Below, piece after piece: positions 61,060 to 64,000 of a stretch of DNA of 64,000 nt. The notes under the pieces were generated by a model. That model was not told the origin of the DNA. It made no database searches and saw nothing but the letters and a program-made list of their open reading frames with translations. This stretch comes from Flammeovirgaceae bacterium UBA5585 (lineage in GTDB: Bacteria > Bacteroidota > Bacteroidia > Cytophagales > Cyclobacteriaceae): NCBI GenBank assembly GCA_002425185.1, contig DILT01000013.1, forward strand, positions 372,001-436,000, given 5' to 3'. The position numbers were made by a program, and so were the translations under genes. Every line of letters begins with the position of its first letter. The stretch's first letter is position 1.

Positions 61060-62229
61060 TCACTTTAAAACGGCCCTGGAAATAACCAGTTTTTGGATTT
61101 CGGAGGTTCCTTCTCCAATGGTGCATAACTTGGCGTCTCTATAGTACTTTTCTGCGGGAAAGTCTTTTGTGTAGCCATATCCTCCAAAAATCTGTACGCC
61201 CTCATTCGCTATTTCCACAGCTATTTCAGAAGCATATAGCTTTGCCATGGCTGATTCCTTGTTTACGTTTATGCCTTTGTTTTTAAGATCTGCCGCGCGA
61301 TATGTCAACAATTTGGCTGCCTCTATTTTGGTGGCCATATCGGCCAATTTAAAGGCAATACCCTGAAATGTTGATATCGGCTTATTGAATTGATGTCTTT
61401 CTTTGGAGTACTGCAGGGCAGCTTCAAAAGCACCTTGTGCGATTCCCAGGCTTAGTGCGGCAATCGAGATTCTTCCACCATCCAGTACCTTCATGGCCTG
61501 GATAAAACCCTCACCAATTTTCCCCAGCATTTGGGATTTGTGAATTCGGCAATCGGAAAAAATGAGCTCAGCAGTTTCTGAAGCCCGCATGCCTAATTTG
61601 TTTTCTTTTTTGCCGGAGGTAAACCCCGGTGTTCCCTTTTCGATAACAAAAGCAGTCATACCATGCGAATCACCCACGTCACCGGTACGCACAATAACCA
61701 CTGAAATGTCTCCTGATTTGCCGTGGGTTATGAAATTTTTTGCCCCGTTAATCACATAGTGATCACCGTCTTCAATGGCAACAGTGCGCATATTTCCTGC
61801 ATCGGAACCTGTGTTCGGTTCGGTAAGGCCCCACGCACCAATCCATTCGGCCGTGGCTAACCGGGGAAGGTATTTTTGTTTCTGTTCTTCATTGCCAAAC
61901 TGGAGGATATGATTGGTGCACAATGAATTGTGCGCGGCCATGGACAGTCCAATTGATCCATCAATTTTAGCCAGTTCGGCTATGGCGGTAACGTATTCCA
62001 GGTATCCAAACCCTGCACCACCATACTGTTCAGGCACGAGTACACCCATTAAGCCAAGCTTGCCCATTTTTTTAAACATCTGGATCGGAAACTCTTGTGA
62101 TTCATCCCAATCCATCATAAAGGGTTTAATTTCACGGGCACCAAAATCGCGCACCATTTGTGCTATCATTCGTTGGTTTTCACTTTCCTCAAATGTGATA
62201 TCGGTGGCATTATCGGCTAATACATTCAT
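61060..62229 (-). CDS. Acyl-CoA dehydrogenase
   Basis: A 389-residue FAD-dependent acyl-CoA dehydrogenase. Visible are LGLMGVLVPEQYGGAGFGYL, AEWIGAWGLTEPNTGSDAGN (FAD contact), ISIAALSLGIAQGAFEAAL and the catalytic Glu373 in TIGEGTSEIQK. IFGGYGYTKDFPAEKYYRDA precedes it. Fatty-acid beta-oxidation or branched-chain amino-acid degradation is likely; chain-length preference cannot be judged. A promoter lies just upstream, with TTG-N19-TACCTTCG. Confidence 0.93.
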   Translation of the reverse strand: MNVLADNATDITFEESENQRMIAQMVRDFGAREIKPFMMDWDESQEFPIQMFKKMGKLGLMGVLVPEQYGGAGFGYLEYVTAIAELAKIDGSIGLSMAAHNSLCTNHILQFGNEEQKQKYLPRLATAEWIGAWGLTEPNTGSDAGNMRTVAIEDGDHYVINGAKNFITHGKSGDISVVIVRTGDVGDSHGMTAFVIEKGTPGFTSGKKENKLGMRASETAELIFSDCRIHKSQMLGKIGEGFIQAMKVLDGGRISIAALSLGIAQGAFEAALQYSKERHQFNKPISTFQGIAFKLADMATKIEAAKLLTYRAADLKNKGINVNKESAMAKLYASEIAVEIANEGVQIFGGYGYTKDFPAEKYYRDAKLCTIGEGTSEIQKLVISRAVLK

Positions 62230-62253
62230 AGTTCTTTTTAGTATTTGGGGTTA

Positions 62254-62283
62254 CGAAGGTAGGTCATTTAACGCAATACCCAA
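62254..62283 (-). promoter_or_regulatory. Promoter of acyl-CoA dehydrogenase gene
   Basis: TTG (62283-62281), 19 bases, TACCTTCG (62261-62254), seven of eight matches in the -7 box, 24 bases before the ATG at 62229. Confidence 0.55.
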
Positions 62284-62344
62284 ACGAATGTTAGTTTGTT
62301 AAGGTTAAATCTGCGTTATCACCTGTTTTAGATGGTAAAACGAT

Positions 62345-62352
62345 TATTTTTG
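62345..62352 (+). promoter_or_regulatory. -7 box of ugd-rmlB
   Basis: TATTTTTG, a full TAnnTTTG match, lies 23 bases upstream of the ugd ATG at 62376. No properly spaced TTG is present. Confidence 0.6.
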
Positions 62353-62375
62353 GGGTCTTTTTTAAAGGACCTTAT

Positions 62376-63689
62376 ATGAAAATTACTGTAGTTGGTACTG
62401 GTTATGTTGGTTTGGTAAGCGGTACTTGCTTTGCTGAAACAGGCAACACCGTAACCTGTGTAGATATTGATGCTGAGAAAGTTAATAAGCTTAGAGGAGG
62501 CAAACTGACCATTTTTGAGCCGGGGCTTGAATTGATTTTTGAACGGAATGTCAAGGAAGGCCGACTGTTTTTTACAACTGATTTGCGTGAAGGAATTCGG
62601 GATGCCCAGGTAATTATGCTTGCGTTACCTACCCCCCCGGGGGCAGATGGTGCAGCAGATTTACAATATGTGCTTCGGGTGGCCGAACAACTCGGTCCTA
62701 TGCTTGAAAAATATACGGTGATTGTAAATAAGAGTACAGTACCGGTAGGGACGGCCCACAAAGTACACGCAAAGGTTTCTGAGGGAGCAAAAGTTGAGTT
62801 TGATGTAGTCTCTAATCCTGAATTTTTACGTGAAGGTTTAGCGGTTGAAGATTTTATGAAACCCGAGCGTGTCGTTATCGGAACACGGTCGCCTCGCGCT
62901 CAAAAAATAATGGAGACGCTCTATGCACCATTTGTTATGCAGGGTAACCCGGTGATTGTTATGGATGAACCTTCCGCTGAGTTAACCAAGTATGCGGCTA
63001 ATGCTTTTCTGGCCACCAAGATTACCTTCATGAACGAGATTGCAAACATGTGCGAATTGCTGGGTGCCGATGTGGATTTGGTGCGTAAAGGGATGGGCAC
63101 CGATAGCCGAATCGGCAAGCGATTTTTATTTGCGGGTATTGGTTATGGGGGCAGTTGCTTTCCAAAGGATGTTCAGGCACTTTCTCAATCGGCACAGCAG
63201 GTGAAGTACGACTTTAAAATTCTGGATGCGGTGATGAACGTAAACGAGCATCAAAAAACAAAGATGATCGAGCGGATGAAAGAGCATTTCAAAGAAGGGT
63301 TGAAGGGGAAAAAAATTGCCGTATGGGGATTAGCTTTCAAGCCTCAAACAGATGACATTCGTGAGGCGCCATCGTTATTAAACATTCAGGAGTTGCTGGC
63401 CCTTGGCGCATCCGTTCATGTACATGATCCGGAAGCGATAGAAAATGTTCGCAAGCAGTTGGGCGATAAAATAACATACCACACAAATTCGTACGAGGCC
63501 CTTAAGGATGCCGATGCGTTATTGATTGCAACCGAGTGGCCGGAATACCGCACCCCTGACTATGAAAAAATGGCCAGGCTTATGAAGACGAAAGCCATTT
63601 TCGATGGCAGAAACATTTACGACCTCTCAACTATTCGTGAACTTGGGTTCAATTATTACAGTATCGGACGTGAAATCGTAAAAAACTAA
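62376..63689 (+). CDS. ugd: UDP-glucose 6-dehydrogenase
   Basis: A 437-residue UDP-glucose/GDP-mannose dehydrogenase that makes UDP-glucuronate for surface polysaccharides. NAD site VVGTGYVGLVSG at the start, EFLREGLAVEDFMKPERVV, and catalytic Cys261 in GYGGSCFPKDVQAL. AVWGLAFKPQTDDIREAPS is in the C-terminal UDP-binding domain. Ugd rather than a mannose-type enzyme is inferred from these motifs and the following rmlB. A polysaccharide locus probably begins here. Confidence 0.93.
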   Translation: MKITVVGTGYVGLVSGTCFAETGNTVTCVDIDAEKVNKLRGGKLTIFEPGLELIFERNVKEGRLFFTTDLREGIRDAQVIMLALPTPPGADGAADLQYVLRVAEQLGPMLEKYTVIVNKSTVPVGTAHKVHAKVSEGAKVEFDVVSNPEFLREGLAVEDFMKPERVVIGTRSPRAQKIMETLYAPFVMQGNPVIVMDEPSAELTKYAANAFLATKITFMNEIANMCELLGADVDLVRKGMGTDSRIGKRFLFAGIGYGGSCFPKDVQALSQSAQQVKYDFKILDAVMNVNEHQKTKMIERMKEHFKEGLKGKKIAVWGLAFKPQTDDIREAPSLLNIQELLALGASVHVHDPEAIENVRKQLGDKITYHTNSYEALKDADALLIATEWPEYRTPDYEKMARLMKTKAIFDGRNIYDLSTIRELGFNYYSIGREIVKN

Positions 63690-63693
63690 TACT

Positions 63694-64000
63694 TTGGCAG
63701 ACAAGAAAAATATTCTGATCACCGGTGGAGCGGGCTTTATCGGATCGCATGTGGTGAGGCTTTTTGTCAAAAAATACCCCCAGTACCGTGTGCTTAATCT
63801 GGATAGCCTGACGTATGCCGGAAATCTGGAGAACTTGCGTGATGTGGAGCATGAGCCGAACTACAAATTCATTAAGGGCAATATTCTTGATCTTGAATTA
63901 CTGAACGCAATTTTTTCAGAATACCCTGTTCAGGGTGTAATTCACCTGGCGGCCGAATCGCATGTCGATCGTTCCATTCATAATCCGGATGAGTTTGCCA
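63694..64000 (+). CDS. rmlB: dTDP-glucose 4,6-dehydratase, N-terminal part (cut by window end)
   Basis: The first about 102 codons of an extended SDR enzyme. The start is TTG at 63694, five bases after the ugd stop, followed by NILITGGAGFIGSHVVRLFV (NAD site), VLNLDSLTYAGNLENL and VIHLAAESHVDRSI, the signature of RmlB. The enzyme makes dTDP-4-keto-6-deoxyglucose on the way to rhamnose and other deoxysugars. The gene runs past base 64000. With ugd it points to a surface-glycan operon. Confidence 0.9.
   Translation, partial: MADKKNILITGGAGFIGSHVVRLFVKKYPQYRVLNLDSLTYAGNLENLRDVEHEPNYKFIKGNILDLELLNAIFSEYPVQGVIHLAAESHVDRSIHNPDEFA

Overview
The window is a stretch of ordinary chromosome from a member of the Bacteroidota, most likely Cytophagales-like. 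Several things point there: a fused MurF-alanine racemase, a TonB-dependent receptor with an N-terminal carboxypeptidase-regulatory-like domain, a protein with a type IX secretion (T9SS) C-terminal domain, two DUF6089 outer-membrane proteins next to BamA and paired Skp/OmpH chaperones, and promoters of the Bacteroidota type (TTG, 17-23 nt, TAnnTTTG). No rRNA, tRNA, CRISPR array, prophage or insertion sequence was seen. Genes are tightly packed and no gap without a gene exceeds about 240 bases.

Layout. 1-4 kb: the 3' end of hisA, a bidirectional terminator, then a lipoprotein plus TonB-dependent receptor pair that looks like a metal-uptake unit, and a small secreted protein. 4-13 kb: csaA and the murF-alr fusion, an S41 peptidase lipoprotein, feoAB, a TerB-like protein and a HEAT-cyclophilin lipoprotein. 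13-17 kb: purKE, a LETM1-like protein and, convergent, terC. 17-21.5 kb (minus strand): gpmI, a lipoprotein, an ABC exporter and a Fur-family regulator translationally coupled to the exporter. 21.7-26.2 kb (plus strand): a DUF4783 protein, nadC, a YcxB-like protein, recX, a YHS protein, a DinB-fold protein and a D-Ala-D-Ala-ligase-like ATP-grasp protein. 26.3-36.2 kb (minus strand): an envelope cluster, reading yqeY, cvpA, an alpha/beta hydrolase, a CBS-ACT protein, nadK, two DUF6089 proteins, uppS, bamA and two skp genes. 36.3-41.9 kb (plus strand): pdxJ, two TPM-domain proteins, glyA, a PIN-type toxin-antitoxin pair, tatC and rpiB. 42-54 kb: a polytopic membrane protein, rbfA, a LolC/E-type permease, a large SNF2 helicase, an LpxL-like acyltransferase, a short-chain dehydrogenase, radA, a DUF2179 protein, a T9SS cargo protein and a D-cysteine desulfhydrase-like enzyme. 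54-64 kb: a PA0069-type radical SAM protein, lysA, a hydrolase, an RsmI-like methylase, metK, hpf, xerC, rpsU, an acyl-CoA dehydrogenase, ugd and the start of rmlB.

Together the genes cover biosynthesis (His, purine, NAD, PLP, Lys, SAM), peptidoglycan and outer-membrane assembly, metal homeostasis (FeoAB, TerC, a Fur-family regulator, a TonB receptor) and DNA or ribosome upkeep. No convincing new defence or mobile system is visible. The points most worth a second look are the PIN module that overlaps tatC, the Fur-ABC coupling, the receptor-lipoprotein pair, a large hairpin abutting the SNF2 start codon, and a recurrent promoter layout that predicts leaderless mRNAs.
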